From SAR202-VII-2 sp965263165 (GTDB lineage Bacteria; Chloroflexota; Dehalococcoidia; Lucifugimonadales; SAR202-VII-2), in assembly GCA_965263165.1 (NCBI GenBank), contig OZ253584.1:2728001-2792000 (forward strand): 64,000 nucleotides of DNA, in the 5' to 3' direction. Every line of letters begins with the position of its first letter. Within the stretch, counting starts at the first letter, position 1. Below the pieces are notes generated by a model. That model saw only the letters and a list, made by a program, of their open reading frames with translations. It was not told where the DNA came from and did no database searches. This document shows positions 8,385 to 17,605 of this stretch, one piece after another. A program made the translations under genes and the position numbers.

Positions 8385-9557
8385 ATGGCTGGCGCATTGG
8401 ACGGAGTACGAGTCATTGAGTTCTCCAGCTACATCACTGGTCCCTTCGCCGGCATGTTGCTCGGCGACATGGGGGCGGAGGTCATCAAGGTGGAGGCGCC
8501 ACCTTACGGAGACCCCTTCCGCGGCACAGGGAAAGCCCTCTTGCCAATCTTCTGCTCCATCAACCGGAACAAGAAGAGCGTAGCCCTGAACCTCAAAACA
8601 CCCGCGGGAAGGGACGCCTTTCTGAAGCTCGCCGACGACGCGGCCGTGGTCATTCAGAACCACCGGCCGGGTTACGTAGACCACCTCGGCATCGGCTACG
8701 AGGCCGTCAGCGCCCGCAACCCCAGCATCGTGTACTGCTCCATCTCAGGATTCGGCGAGGACGGACCCTACCGTGACCTCCCCGGCTACGATGTCATAGG
8801 GATGTCCATGGGCGGCCTGCAGAGCGTCCTCACCGACGTGGCAAACCCCAAGCCGGCCGAGATATCCTTTGGCGACCATCTCACCGGCGTCTTCGCCAAC
8901 TACGGCATCCTATCCGCCCTCTACCGCAGGGCCGTCACAGGCAAGGGGCAGCGAGTAGACACGTCCCTGCTCCAGTCCATGGTTGCTTTCATGGGCGACA
9001 CCGTTGCCGGATACTCAGCGACGGGCAAGCTGCCGCAGGTCGACGGGCGCGGCGGGCGAACCCGCCAGGCCCATTGCTTCCTCGGCAGCGACGGCCTTCC
9101 TTTCTCCATTCATCTCTCGTCGCCCCTCAAGTTCTTCAAGGGGCTCATGGAGGCCATCGGCAAGCCGGAACTCTTCGAGGATCCCCGCTTCTACGATCGC
9201 GAGCCGCGCGCCCAGAACTACGACCTCCTCCACGACATCTGCCAGGAGGTCTTCTCGACGAACACCCGCGACCACTGGGTCCAGCACCTGCGCGACTGCG
9301 GCGTTCCCACAGGCCCACTGAACACCATCCCCGAGGTCCTGGAAGACCCGCAGGTGAGGGCCTGGGGACTGCCCATCCAAATCAAGCGGCCCGGAGACGG
9401 AACCGTGAGCATAACCGGCAGCACCGTCCAACTGTCGGAAACGCCGCCCATCTTTGGCGACCCGCCCCTGCTTGGCGAGCACAACCAAGTGGTGTTCAAG
9501 TCCCTCGGCTACAGCGACGAGGAGATAGCGGCGTTAGCAGACCAGGCGCCAGCATAG
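8385..9557 (+). CDS. Family III CoA-transferase (CaiB/BaiF)
   Basis: Moves CoA between organic acids through an aspartyl-CoA intermediate. The 390 residues begin ALDGVRVIEFSSYITGPFAGM and include GDMGAEVIKVE, the usual nucleotide-contacting N-terminus. The catalytic Asp is Asp164 in ISFGDHLTG. The C-terminus LLGEHNQVVFKSLGYSDEEI is typical. ATG 8385 follows AGAAGGAGG. It is third in the DUF35-thiolase-CoA-transferase operon, so it probably activates the acid on which the thiolase-like protein acts; the substrate is unknown. Confidence 0.93.
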   Translation: MAGALDGVRVIEFSSYITGPFAGMLLGDMGAEVIKVEAPPYGDPFRGTGKALLPIFCSINRNKKSVALNLKTPAGRDAFLKLADDAAVVIQNHRPGYVDHLGIGYEAVSARNPSIVYCSISGFGEDGPYRDLPGYDVIGMSMGGLQSVLTDVANPKPAEISFGDHLTGVFANYGILSALYRRAVTGKGQRVDTSLLQSMVAFMGDTVAGYSATGKLPQVDGRGGRTRQAHCFLGSDGLPFSIHLSSPLKFFKGLMEAIGKPELFEDPRFYDREPRAQNYDLLHDICQEVFSTNTRDHWVQHLRDCGVPTGPLNTIPEVLEDPQVRAWGLPIQIKRPGDGTVSITGSTVQLSETPPIFGDPPLLGEHNQVVFKSLGYSDEEIAALADQAPA

Positions 9558-9605
9558 CCAGGGAGGGTAGACGCGCGAGCTGCGCCCTCAGACGCAGAGA
9601 TCCGG

Positions 9606-10712
9606 CTATAGGCCATAGCACGCCTTCGGATTGTCGTAGAGTATCTTGCGCGCCGCCGCGTCACTCATCTGGCCCCGTTCCGCCCAGCCCTGGATGAGAT
9701 CGGGGAAACTGCCCTCCTGAGATGGGTCGGAATGAGAGTAGTCCGAGCCCACCATCAGGTTATCCTCGCCGGCGTACCGCAAGATGTACGGAAGGTCCTC
9801 ATCCACCTGGCAAGTGACGTAGAAGTTGTTCTCCTGAAAGAGGTTGGTGCCCAGGGCGTAGTCCGGCCCCTGGATGCCGCCCCCTGCTGCGCTCAGCCGC
9901 TCCTTGTTGCGCTTCAAGGTGTAGACGATGTGCGGCGCCCATGAGGCGCCGTTCTCCACAAAGGCGAAGCGCAGCTTGGGAAACTGAGCGGGCACGCTGA
10001 AGGCAACAAGGCTGAGAAAGGCGTTCTGTATAGGCGCCTTGGTCTGCATGAAGTTCACGTGGGCGAAGCGCCTCGCCGGCGTGAAGTCGGGCGATCCGCC
10101 GCCGGTGTGGAAGCAAATGGCCATCTCCAGACGCTCAGCTTCCTCGTAGAGCGGGAAGAAGTACTCCTCCGCCGGCCAGTAGCCGCTCTCTCTGTCGCCC
10201 TTCTTCAAAATGCCGCACGCACCGTTCTCTTTCGCCCGGCGCACCTCATCAATCACCTTGTCCATGCTCTGGAGCGGGGGCAGCATCACCCACCGAAGAC
10301 GTTCGCGGGACTCCCTTGACTGCCCCGTCCTTTCGCCGAGCCAGCGGTTGTAGCTCCTCCTGAGAGCCAGTTCAACCTCAGGCTTGTCAGTGAACTCGGT
10401 GACGAACAGCGTAGGGTAGATCACATGGACATCGACGCCCAGCTCGTCCATGTGGCGGAGCCTCGCGTCAACGTCGAGCAACTCCCTGGACTCGCGGGTC
10501 GTGCGGGTCGCCTCATCGCTCCGCACCCGGCGGCGCTGTCGCTTCCCGTCGATGACCCAGTAGTGCCCACCGGTGCTCATAGACGGGTCGTAATGCTCCG
10601 ACCGGGCGTAGTAGGGCTTCAAGGAAGCATCATCATCCCCGATGTGCTCCCACGTTGCCTCCGTCTCGTCTATATGCGTATCAGCATCAATCACCGGCAA
10701 CGCTGCCACCAT
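9606..10712 (-). CDS. Amidohydrolase-2 family metal-dependent hydrolase
   Basis: A 368-residue TIM-barrel hydrolase of the ACMSD-like group, acting as a decarboxylase or hydrolase on small organic acids. The metal ligands look intact: D-x-H in VIDADTHID at the start, a His in AICFHTGGG, and the late Asp in MVGSDYSHSD. The C-terminal KILYDNPKACYGL is the family's closing motif. ATG 10712 is chosen for AAGGAGG five bases before it; a frame extending to 10748 is less likely. Its stop faces the CoA-transferase stop across 48 bases. The substrate cannot be assigned. Confidence 0.88.
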   Translation of the reverse strand: MVAALPVIDADTHIDETEATWEHIGDDDASLKPYYARSEHYDPSMSTGGHYWVIDGKRQRRRVRSDEATRTTRESRELLDVDARLRHMDELGVDVHVIYPTLFVTEFTDKPEVELALRRSYNRWLGERTGQSRESRERLRWVMLPPLQSMDKVIDEVRRAKENGACGILKKGDRESGYWPAEEYFFPLYEEAERLEMAICFHTGGGSPDFTPARRFAHVNFMQTKAPIQNAFLSLVAFSVPAQFPKLRFAFVENGASWAPHIVYTLKRNKERLSAAGGGIQGPDYALGTNLFQENNFYVTCQVDEDLPYILRYAGEDNLMVGSDYSHSDPSQEGSFPDLIQGWAERGQMSDAAARKILYDNPKACYGL

Positions 10713-10808
10713 GTTGGCCTCCTTGACGTTCCCGCCTCTGTCTCGCATTCCGATAGGTGGCTCGTGGAATCGGTTGAGCTACTGCCGAAGGGCAGTGACC
10801 GGCCCAGC

Positions 10809-11675
10809 TTACAGGCCCGCCGCGTCCTTGAACAGCCGCAGCGCATCCAGATGCTCGTCCAGACTGGTAAAGCCCGCTCGCAGCGTGTTTGCGGAGATGT
10901 GGCTGGCGCCGGCGGCGTCCCAGCCCCCGACCTCCGTTGCCCAAACCTCGGGATCGCTGCCGTGGAGCGGCACCCTGGCGTCGATACCTATGGATGCGGG
11001 ATCGCGGCCTGCCTCTCTAGCGCAAGCGTGCAATTGCTCGATCAGCTCCGTTGCCCCCGCATTCAGCCGCGCACGGGGCATCCAGCCATCGGCAATGCGG
11101 GCTACGCGTTGAATCACCGGCGGGGCCTCTCCCCCAAGCCATATGGGAATCACGCCAGCGGCAGGCCGGGGATTGATCCCCGCGTACCGGACACGATGCC
11201 ACCGGCCCTCGAAGTTCACCACCTCCTGAGACCACAGCGCCCGCAGCACGGCAATCTGCTCCTCGCTTCGAGCGCCCCGGTTGTGGAAGTCCTCCCCCAG
11301 GGCCTCATACTCCACCGCGTTCCAACCCGTGCCGACACCCAGCCTGAGTCTGCCCCCTGAGATTACGTCCACCTCGGCGGCCTGCTTGGCCGCCAACACC
11401 GTCTGACGCTGCCCAAGCACAAGAACGCCGGTGACCAGCTCTATGGACTGGGTGACGCCCGCCAGGTAGCCAAAGAGCACGAAGGGCTCGTGGAAGAGGT
11501 CCCTGTGGGTGTAGGGGCCGTCCCATCCGGGATAGCCCTCCGGGTCCGCCCCCATGACGTGGTCGTACACCAGCAGATGGGTGTAGCCCATCTCCTCCGC
11601 CGCCTGTGCAAAGTCCCTCACCACAATGGGGTCCCGCCCCAATTCAGTCTGCGGATACACGACTCCAAACTTCAT
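10809..11675 (-). CDS. Luciferase-like monooxygenase family (F420-type) oxidoreductase
   Basis: A 288-residue TIM-barrel flavin or F420 oxidoreductase. Family marks are MKFGVVYPQTELG at the start, AEEMGYTHLLVYDHVMG, the LVTGVLVLGQRQTVLAAKQA segment, the cofactor-contacting RLRLGVGTGWN, and PIWLGGEAPPVIQRVAR. Members of this LLM group with TIGR03619-like patterns usually use coenzyme F420, which Chloroflexota often make; that is family knowledge, not seen directly. It is probably co-transcribed with the amidohydrolase gene 96 bases downstream, which would suggest oxidation and hydrolysis of one compound. Confidence 0.9.
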   Translation of the reverse strand: MKFGVVYPQTELGRDPIVVRDFAQAAEEMGYTHLLVYDHVMGADPEGYPGWDGPYTHRDLFHEPFVLFGYLAGVTQSIELVTGVLVLGQRQTVLAAKQAAEVDVISGGRLRLGVGTGWNAVEYEALGEDFHNRGARSEEQIAVLRALWSQEVVNFEGRWHRVRYAGINPRPAAGVIPIWLGGEAPPVIQRVARIADGWMPRARLNAGATELIEQLHACAREAGRDPASIGIDARVPLHGSDPEVWATEVGGWDAAGASHISANTLRAGFTSLDEHLDALRLFKDAAGL

Positions 11676-11847
11676 GGCGTCCCTCTATACTCGAATGACG
11701 GCCCCAGTTTACCAGAGCGCAGGATGCTCCGGGCGGCGCCCCCATATCTTAATGCCTCACTTCAATGCCCTTTCGATAGCGACGTGCTACCATGGGGCAT
11801 CATCGCGGCCGATGCGTACGCAGCCCCAGATGCTCAGGAGGCGGAAG

Positions 11848-13545
11848 ATGGCCAACGACCTCATCATCAAGAACGGCAGGATCATAGACGGCTCCGGCAT
11901 GCCGTCATTCCACGGCGACGTGGGTATCAAGGACGGCAAAATCGTGGAGACTGGCAAGCTGTCCGGCCCTGCCGGCCGCACCATCGACGCCGGTGGCTTG
12001 GCGGTTGCGCCGGGCTTCATAGACAACCACTGCCACTACGACGCCCAAGCCTTCTGGGACCCGATGTGCAGCTTCTCCAGCTACCACGGGTCCACGTCAG
12101 TCGTCATAGGCAACTGTTCCCTGGCGCTGGCGCCCGCCCACGAGCACGACCGGGCAACGCTGGCGCAGATGCTGGCGCGTGTCGAGGCCATTCCACTGGA
12201 GGTACTGGAAGCAGGCGTCCCCTGGAATTGGGAAACCTATCCCCAGTACATGGAAGCCCTGGGCGAGAACCTGGGCATCAACGTGGGATGCCTGATGGGC
12301 CACTCCGCCATCCGCCGCTATGTCATGGACGACGCCTCTCAGGAGCGCGAGGCAACCGGCGATGAGATTGAGACGATGAGGGACATCGTCCGCGCCGGCA
12401 TCGAGGCTGGCGCCCTCGGCATGTCCTCTGAATACAACACGCGCCACTTCGACCTGCGCGGCAAGCCCATGCCAGCCAATGTCGCTTCAACCGACGAGCT
12501 TTTCTCCCTGGCATCGGTCCTCGGGGAACTTGGCACCGGCGTCGTCCAATACGGCGACTCGCACAACCGCGAGTTGAGCGAACAGTTGTGCAGCCGTCTC
12601 AGCCAGGAGATAGGCCGCCCCGTCGTCTACATCGCCATCGTGGAGCGCGCCATTGCCCCCGGGCACTGGAAGCAGCAACTGGACCACGCCGAGGCCAAGA
12701 TACGGGAGGGCATCCGCGCCTATCCCCTGGTGAATCCCCGGCCCGGAGACCAACGGTTCACCATGAAGACGGCCCAGCATTTCGACTCCATGCCCACGTG
12801 GAAGCAGGTGATGATGCTGCCTTTGGAGGACCGGAAGGCGGCCTTCCGCGACACGGAAGTGCGCCGCCAGCTTCATGTCGAGGGCGTGGAAACCGCTCCA
12901 AACCTCGAGGAGGCAGGCGTCTTCACACGGCGCTGGGACCTGGCGTTCGTTCACGAGCCGGCCCTAGCCAAGAACGCCGGTCTGAGGGGAAAGAGCATCG
13001 AGCAGGTCGCCAGCGAGCAAGGCAAGGGCGTCATCGACGCCCTCCTGGACCTGGTAATTGAAGAGGACCTCGAGACGGAGTTCGAACGGCGCGAGGTGAA
13101 TAGCGACACCGCCGCGATGACAGAGATATTGAACAGTCCCTACGCGGTCATCGGCCTTTCCGACGGCGGCGCCCACCTGGCCTTCCGCACCGACTACAGC
13201 TTTACAACGTACCTGCTAAGCCACTGGGTCCGAAACATGGGCATCATGCCCCTGGAAAAGGCCATCCGCAAGCTGACGCTGGACTCAGCGACCGTCTATG
13301 GCATCACAGACCGGGGCATGCTGCGGCCAGGCCTGGCCGCCGACATAGTCGTCTTCGATCCGGACACCATTGACGCGCTGCCGCCGGAGGAAGCCTTCGA
13401 CCTTCCCGGCGGGGCAAAGCGCCGCAAGCAACTCGCCAAGGGTATTGAGTACACCATCGTTAATGGCCAGGTGATCCTGGAGCGCAATCAGCCAACCGGG
13501 GCACTGCCCGGAAAGGTGCTTCAGAACTCCCTTGCCCTGGCATGA
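11848..13545 (+). CDS. N-acyl-D-amino-acid deacylase-like amidohydrolase
   Basis: A 565-residue metal hydrolase expected to split N-acyl-D-amino acids or related amides. The composite N-terminal beta domain (DLIIKNGRIIDGSGMP) is followed by the metal motif IDNHCHYDAQ and by VVIGNCSLAL, whose Cys matches the D-aminoacylase ligand Cys. A late Asp lies in GLSDGGAH, and the closing RPGLAADIVVFDPDTID is typical of imidase-type enzymes. ATG 11848 has CAGGAGG upstream; the open frame continues back to 11626 without support. The last four bases overlap the birA start, so the two are translationally coupled. Confidence 0.92.
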   Translation: MANDLIIKNGRIIDGSGMPSFHGDVGIKDGKIVETGKLSGPAGRTIDAGGLAVAPGFIDNHCHYDAQAFWDPMCSFSSYHGSTSVVIGNCSLALAPAHEHDRATLAQMLARVEAIPLEVLEAGVPWNWETYPQYMEALGENLGINVGCLMGHSAIRRYVMDDASQEREATGDEIETMRDIVRAGIEAGALGMSSEYNTRHFDLRGKPMPANVASTDELFSLASVLGELGTGVVQYGDSHNRELSEQLCSRLSQEIGRPVVYIAIVERAIAPGHWKQQLDHAEAKIREGIRAYPLVNPRPGDQRFTMKTAQHFDSMPTWKQVMMLPLEDRKAAFRDTEVRRQLHVEGVETAPNLEEAGVFTRRWDLAFVHEPALAKNAGLRGKSIEQVASEQGKGVIDALLDLVIEEDLETEFERREVNSDTAAMTEILNSPYAVIGLSDGGAHLAFRTDYSFTTYLLSHWVRNMGIMPLEKAIRKLTLDSATVYGITDRGMLRPGLAADIVVFDPDTIDALPPEEAFDLPGGAKRRKQLAKGIEYTIVNGQVILERNQPTGALPGKVLQNSLALA

Positions 13546-14312
13546 CCACCTTCGACGCTGACGCTGTTGGCGCCCACTTGAGCACAAGGGTCGTGGGGCG
13601 GCGGCTGGTTTCCCTGGACGTGATCGCGTCCACCATGACGGAAATACAGCAGCAAGCGGTTGCCGGCGCCGAAGAAGGGCTCGTCATCGTCGCCGAGGAG
13701 CAGCGGGGCGGGCGCGGAAGGATGGGACGGCCCTGGCACTCGCCCGCCGGGAACCTCTATGCGTCCGTGCTGTTCCGGCCGTCGCCATGGCAGTTGCGCC
13801 GTCTGGGAATGGCGGCGGGTCTTGCCGTTGCCAAGGCCATACGCGATTTAACGCCCCTATCCCCCACCCTAAAATGGCCCAACGATGTCCTCCTCAGTGG
13901 CCGGAAGGTTGCAGGGATCATCATCGAGACGTCATGGAAGGGCTCCCAACTCGATCACGCCGTTCTGGGCATTGGCATCAACGTTGCCCTGAACCCGGAC
14001 GGAGCCCCAGACATCGCCACGACCGCCACCGGATTGAACAGAGAAACCGGCGCCGAGGTCTCGCGGGAAGTGCTTCTGCTGGCCCTCCTTCGCAACCTGG
14101 ACGCCCGCTACGACGACCTCAAGCGGGCCATCTCCCCACGGGACGAATGGGCAGCGCAGTTGGACACGCTGGGCCGCTGGGTTACGGTCACAGACGGCGG
14201 TTCGCCTCTCCAGGGCCACGCCACAGGCGTGGATGATGAGGGAAGCCTCATCCTGACCCTGGCCGATGGGGACCTCAGGATTGTAACGGCGGGGGAAATC
14301 GGGACAGACTAG
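13542..14312 (+). CDS. birA: Biotin--[acetyl-CoA-carboxylase] ligase (monofunctional)
   Basis: Attaches biotin to the BCCP domain of carboxylases. The 256 residues carry the nucleotide/biotin loop GRGRMGRPW (residues 57-65), then KWPNDVLLSGRKVAGIIIE with the catalytic Lys, and a C-terminal SH3-like domain (GHATGVDDEGSLIL). There is no N-terminal helix-turn-helix, so this is a class I ligase without the repressor role. ATG 13542 overlaps the previous stop as ATGA. The stop overlaps the convergent recombinase stop by four bases. Confidence 0.95.
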   Translation: MTTFDADAVGAHLSTRVVGRRLVSLDVIASTMTEIQQQAVAGAEEGLVIVAEEQRGGRGRMGRPWHSPAGNLYASVLFRPSPWQLRRLGMAAGLAVAKAIRDLTPLSPTLKWPNDVLLSGRKVAGIIIETSWKGSQLDHAVLGIGINVALNPDGAPDIATTATGLNRETGAEVSREVLLLALLRNLDARYDDLKRAISPRDEWAAQLDTLGRWVTVTDGGSPLQGHATGVDDEGSLILTLADGDLRIVTAGEIGTD

Positions 14313-15673
14313 CGGTTGCCCTCCCCGCCGCGCAGCGTCACTACCGCGCCGCCACCCGCCGGCAGGTTGACCCGTTCCACCAGCGCCTGTAACAGCCGCC
14401 GCTTGGCAGCTGCATCGATGCTCTCCCAGCCCGGACCCAGGGACTCCAAGACGGCCTGCCGATCCAGCGTTCCGGCCAAAGATGACGCTGCGTTGGCAGC
14501 CGATACGCTGCCGGCGCGCTGGAGCTCCTCCAGCGCCGCCCTCACGCCCCGCAGCCCCAACGCTCCTCGAGCGTACTGCCAGACCTGCTCATGGAACCGG
14601 CGTCCGGCCTCGCGCATCGACTTGCCGTCCAGGGCTTCCCGTTCGATCATGACGCTGAACGCCGAGTCCGCAGCCACCAGATTGGCCGCTTCGGTCCGCA
14701 CCGCTTCCTCGAGATCGGCAGCCCTGCGCGTGTTGTAGGAACAGGTGCTTCGGTTGGCTCGCGACTGGCACTGATAGTACCGGTAGGCCACACTCTGCTG
14801 GGAGCCGTCCTTGCGCTTCCAGGCGCGGCGCCTGGTTACCCCAATCATTAGACTGCTGCACGCGCTGCAATGGGCCAGTCCGGACAGCAGGAAGGGGGTC
14901 TCCGCCCGCCTAACGCCCCGGCGGGGCTGGCGCGCCAGCATCCGCTCCTGCGCCCGGCGAAATGTTTCGTTGTCAACCAGAGGCGGGTGGTTCCGAGGCA
15001 CCTTGATACCGAAACGCGTATAGGTCCCGATGTAGGCCCGGTTCCGCAGAATGTCCCGGATGGTGACCATGTTCCAGGGGGCGCCGCTCCGAGCCCAGAA
15101 GCCTCGTTCGTTGAGCCTACCGGTGATGATGCGGATGCCAACCCCCTCCAAGACATACCAGTCGTATATCTGGTGAACGATGTCTCTTTCCGACAGCGCC
15201 GGTGCCAGCCGGCCATCGTTGCCGATGTGGTAGCCGTAGGGCGGTTTGCCGAGGCCCTCGCCCCTCACCGCCTTCGCTCTGAGGGCCTCACGGATGCGCT
15301 CCGTCCTCGGCGGCGCCCGCCGCTCCCCTTCCGACGCCCGCACGGCTGCCTTTATCACGTCCGGGCGATCGGCGCTCAACGAACGCAGTTCGCTTCCCAG
15401 GGCATCCACCGCCAGCACTCGTTCTACGACAGAATACAGGTCTTCTCCAACACACTCGGGACCAGAAACCAGCACCAGGAAGGCGTTGCCGGACTCCTTG
15501 ATGTAGGAGAGAAGGCGCTGAAACTCCGCACGCTCCCCAGGGGTGGCCAAGTCATCAGTGAAGGTCTCGTAGGAGCGGTGGGCGCCCGCCCGGCAGTATT
15601 GCTCATAGGCACCCTGCTGGCCATCGAGGGGCGGAGCCGCCGGGGAATCGCAAAAGTAGCCCAGCGTACGCAC
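14309..15673 (-). CDS. Serine-recombinase-like protein with degenerate catalytic domain
   Basis: A 454-residue protein shaped like a large serine recombinase. Residues about 130-260 match the recombinase (PF07508-type) domain, with GKPPYGYHIGNDGRL, LNERGFWARSG and ILRNRAYIGTY. A Zn ribbon follows (CSACSSLM and YYQCQSRANRSTCSYN), then a helical C-terminus. The N-terminal resolvase part is poor: GYFCDS keeps a Ser at position 10, but the usual Arg two residues before it is Cys. The LDRLSR-like Arg motif is replaced by LVSGPECVGEDL. Activity is therefore doubtful. Start GTG 15673 lies six bases after the Zn-ribbon gene, so it is operonic and not obviously on a phage. Confidence 0.8.
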   Translation of the reverse strand: MRTLGYFCDSPAAPPLDGQQGAYEQYCRAGAHRSYETFTDDLATPGERAEFQRLLSYIKESGNAFLVLVSGPECVGEDLYSVVERVLAVDALGSELRSLSADRPDVIKAAVRASEGERRAPPRTERIREALRAKAVRGEGLGKPPYGYHIGNDGRLAPALSERDIVHQIYDWYVLEGVGIRIITGRLNERGFWARSGAPWNMVTIRDILRNRAYIGTYTRFGIKVPRNHPPLVDNETFRRAQERMLARQPRRGVRRAETPFLLSGLAHCSACSSLMIGVTRRRAWKRKDGSQQSVAYRYYQCQSRANRSTCSYNTRRAADLEEAVRTEAANLVAADSAFSVMIEREALDGKSMREAGRRFHEQVWQYARGALGLRGVRAALEELQRAGSVSAANAASSLAGTLDRQAVLESLGPGWESIDAAAKRRLLQALVERVNLPAGGGAVVTLRGGEGNR

Positions 15674-15679
15674 GGCGAC

Positions 15680-16381
15680 CTATTCCATATACAGAATGCG
15701 GCCGCAACTGCTGCACTGCACCAGGCCGGTCGCCTGCCGCATCTTGGAAATCTCCCCGGTTGGCAGCACTAGCCTGCATCCCTGACAGGCGCCCCTTTCC
15801 AGGCGAGCGACCGGCTGTCCGCCGCGGCTCGCCCTCAGCCGGTCGTACAACGCCAGGCGGCGCGGGTCAATGGCCGCGGCGTCTCTGTCCCGCTGGCCCT
15901 TGGCCGCAGCCAACTCCCCCGATAAGCGCTCCCGTTCCTCACCCAGATGTCTCTGGGCGTCGTTCCAAGCCGCCTCCATTCTCTCCAGACTTGCCTCGGC
16001 CTCGGCCGCTGCCGTCTGGGCTTCTTCAAGCTGGGCCAGCAGCTCAAGCTGTCGGTCCTCGGCCGCCGCCTGATTGCGCCGAAGCTGGTGGAGGTCGTCC
16101 TCCAGGTTCTGAAGCTCCCTGGAATTGCGTACGCTGCCGCCGTACAGCCGCTTCTCCACTTCCTGCGCCCTGGAAAGGAGGTCACCGGCCTGCAGCTCCG
16201 CCTCGCGGTATTGAGGCCGAATGGCCTTGAGCCCAGCCTGGAGCCTCTCGAGCTGGCGTCTTGCCTCCGCCAGCTCACGGTCGTCCCTCAGCCGCGCCTC
16301 CACGTTATCCAACTGCCGCACCAGGTTTTCGATATGCAGATCAGCGGCCTGAAGTTCATAGAGCTGGGCGGATTCTGTCAT
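15680..16381 (-). CDS. Coiled-coil C4 Zn-ribbon protein (CdsZ/DUF164-like)
   Basis: A 233-residue cytosolic protein with a long heptad-rich coiled coil (about residues 5-165, very rich in Leu, Glu, Gln and Arg). It ends in a C4 Zn ribbon, CQGCRLVLPTGEISKMRQ followed by CSSCGRILYME. This is the architecture of the conserved zinc-ribbon regulatory family related to chlamydial CdsZ and mycobacterial DUF164 proteins; the biochemical role in most bacteria is unsettled. It begins at ATG 16381. The recombinase-like gene follows after six bases, with its ribosome site inside this gene's last codons. Confidence 0.85.
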   Translation of the reverse strand: MTESAQLYELQAADLHIENLVRQLDNVEARLRDDRELAEARRQLERLQAGLKAIRPQYREAELQAGDLLSRAQEVEKRLYGGSVRNSRELQNLEDDLHQLRRNQAAAEDRQLELLAQLEEAQTAAAEAEASLERMEAAWNDAQRHLGEERERLSGELAAAKGQRDRDAAAIDPRRLALYDRLRASRGGQPVARLERGACQGCRLVLPTGEISKMRQATGLVQCSSCGRILYME

Positions 16382-16673
16382 TGGTGTTGGCTTTCTTCCA
16401 GCGGGCGCGGCATGGGGTGGGCCATTGTATGTTGACCCGCATCAGCCCTGTCAACCGGGGTTGCCGGTGGCTCAACAAATCAAAAAAGAGAGGGGAGCGC
16501 CGCCTCACTCCCTTTCCCATCGGTGCATGTCCTTCATTGCCTATGCCCCGGCCCACGGCCCCGCCCAACGCCGGCGCCACTCCTCTGCGCGAAGCTCAAG
16601 AGTCTGCGGCCCCATTGGGCGCGCCAGGTCGGCGCCCTGCCGGGGAAGGCCAGCCGGTTGCAATCATGCGCAC

Positions 16674-17582
16674 TCAGCCCAAGGCAATGCCCGCAATTCC
16701 CAATATCACGAGCGCCACCGAAACCCCCTTGAGCAGCATCGCTCCGCCCGTTACCTTCTCTCCCATGAACCCCTTAAACTTCAGGGCCAGCGCGGTGCTG
16801 TACAGCAACAGGAAGGCTGAGCGGGTCGCTGTGAGGGCCGTCACCGGGCCAACCGGGCCGAGGGAAAGGGCCCACAACCCCAACACCAGGCTCACGGTCG
16901 CCAGGGCGAACTCATTGGTGCCAACGAAGGCGAAGGCGGCTCGCCTGTCCCTCAGCAACCGACCCACATCCCGAATGGCCTGAGGCCGCAGACCCGCCGC
17001 CAGCAGGATTCCTCCAAGTCCAAGGCTTCGCAGCGCGTGGGTGTACAACACCGGCATGTCCGTCACTGCCAGCTTGCTCGCCATGTGGGCACTGGCGGCT
17101 ATTGCGCTGGCAACCATCAGGATAAAAAACGACTTGTGAAGAAACAACCGCTTGTACTCATCGTCGTGGCGCATAGCCAGCAGCGCGGCGCCGGCAACCG
17201 TGGCGACGATGGCCGCCCAATGAAGGGCGCTGAGATGCTCGTCCAGAAAGACGATACCCATGACAGCGGCGAAGATCGGGAAGGTCTGATAGATGGGCAC
17301 CGTGCGCGTGGCCTCTTGTGAGTACATCACCCGGAGCATGATCAGGCCCCCAGTGCCCCACAGCGCCCCGGACCCAATAGCCCAACCCACGCTGGTTCCC
17401 GTCGCAGAAGCCGGGGGGGCCAGGATCAGAATGAGCACCACGCCGACCAGGCTCTGGGCAACTCCTATCAGAAGGGGCAACGTGAACGGCGACCGCGCGT
17501 AGCGGTACATTACGGTCTTATCCAGCACGTTGATGACCCCCGCCACCGCGGCGCCCCCAAGGGCAATGAGTATCCAGGACAA
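16674..17582 (-). CDS. EamA/DMT-family transporter
   Basis: A 302-residue membrane protein with about ten hydrophobic segments in two EamA halves. FLDEHLSALHWAAIVATVAGAALL closes the first half and GGAMLLKGVSVALVILGIAGIALG closes the second. It probably exports small metabolites; the substrate is unknown. The start is set at TTG 17582 because AAGGAG lies nine bases upstream and hydrophobic sequence begins at once (SWILIALGGAAVAG). The open frame back to 17714 lies inside hemW and reads as low-complexity sequence. It starts 23 bases after the hemW stop and is likely co-transcribed. Confidence 0.87.
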   Translation of the reverse strand: MSWILIALGGAAVAGVINVLDKTVMYRYARSPFTLPLLIGVAQSLVGVVLILILAPPASATGTSVGWAIGSGALWGTGGLIMLRVMYSQEATRTVPIYQTFPIFAAVMGIVFLDEHLSALHWAAIVATVAGAALLAMRHDDEYKRLFLHKSFFILMVASAIAASAHMASKLAVTDMPVLYTHALRSLGLGGILLAAGLRPQAIRDVGRLLRDRRAAFAFVGTNEFALATVSLVLGLWALSLGPVGPVTALTATRSAFLLLYSTALALKFKGFMGEKVTGGAMLLKGVSVALVILGIAGIALG

Positions 17583-17605
17583 GGCCAGCCGCTCCTTTTG
17601 GACCG

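Noticed and set aside
14309..15673. Integrase of a prophage or integrative element
   Set aside because: No phage or conjugation genes nearby, catalytic motifs damaged, and the gene is tightly coupled to a conserved Zn-ribbon gene.
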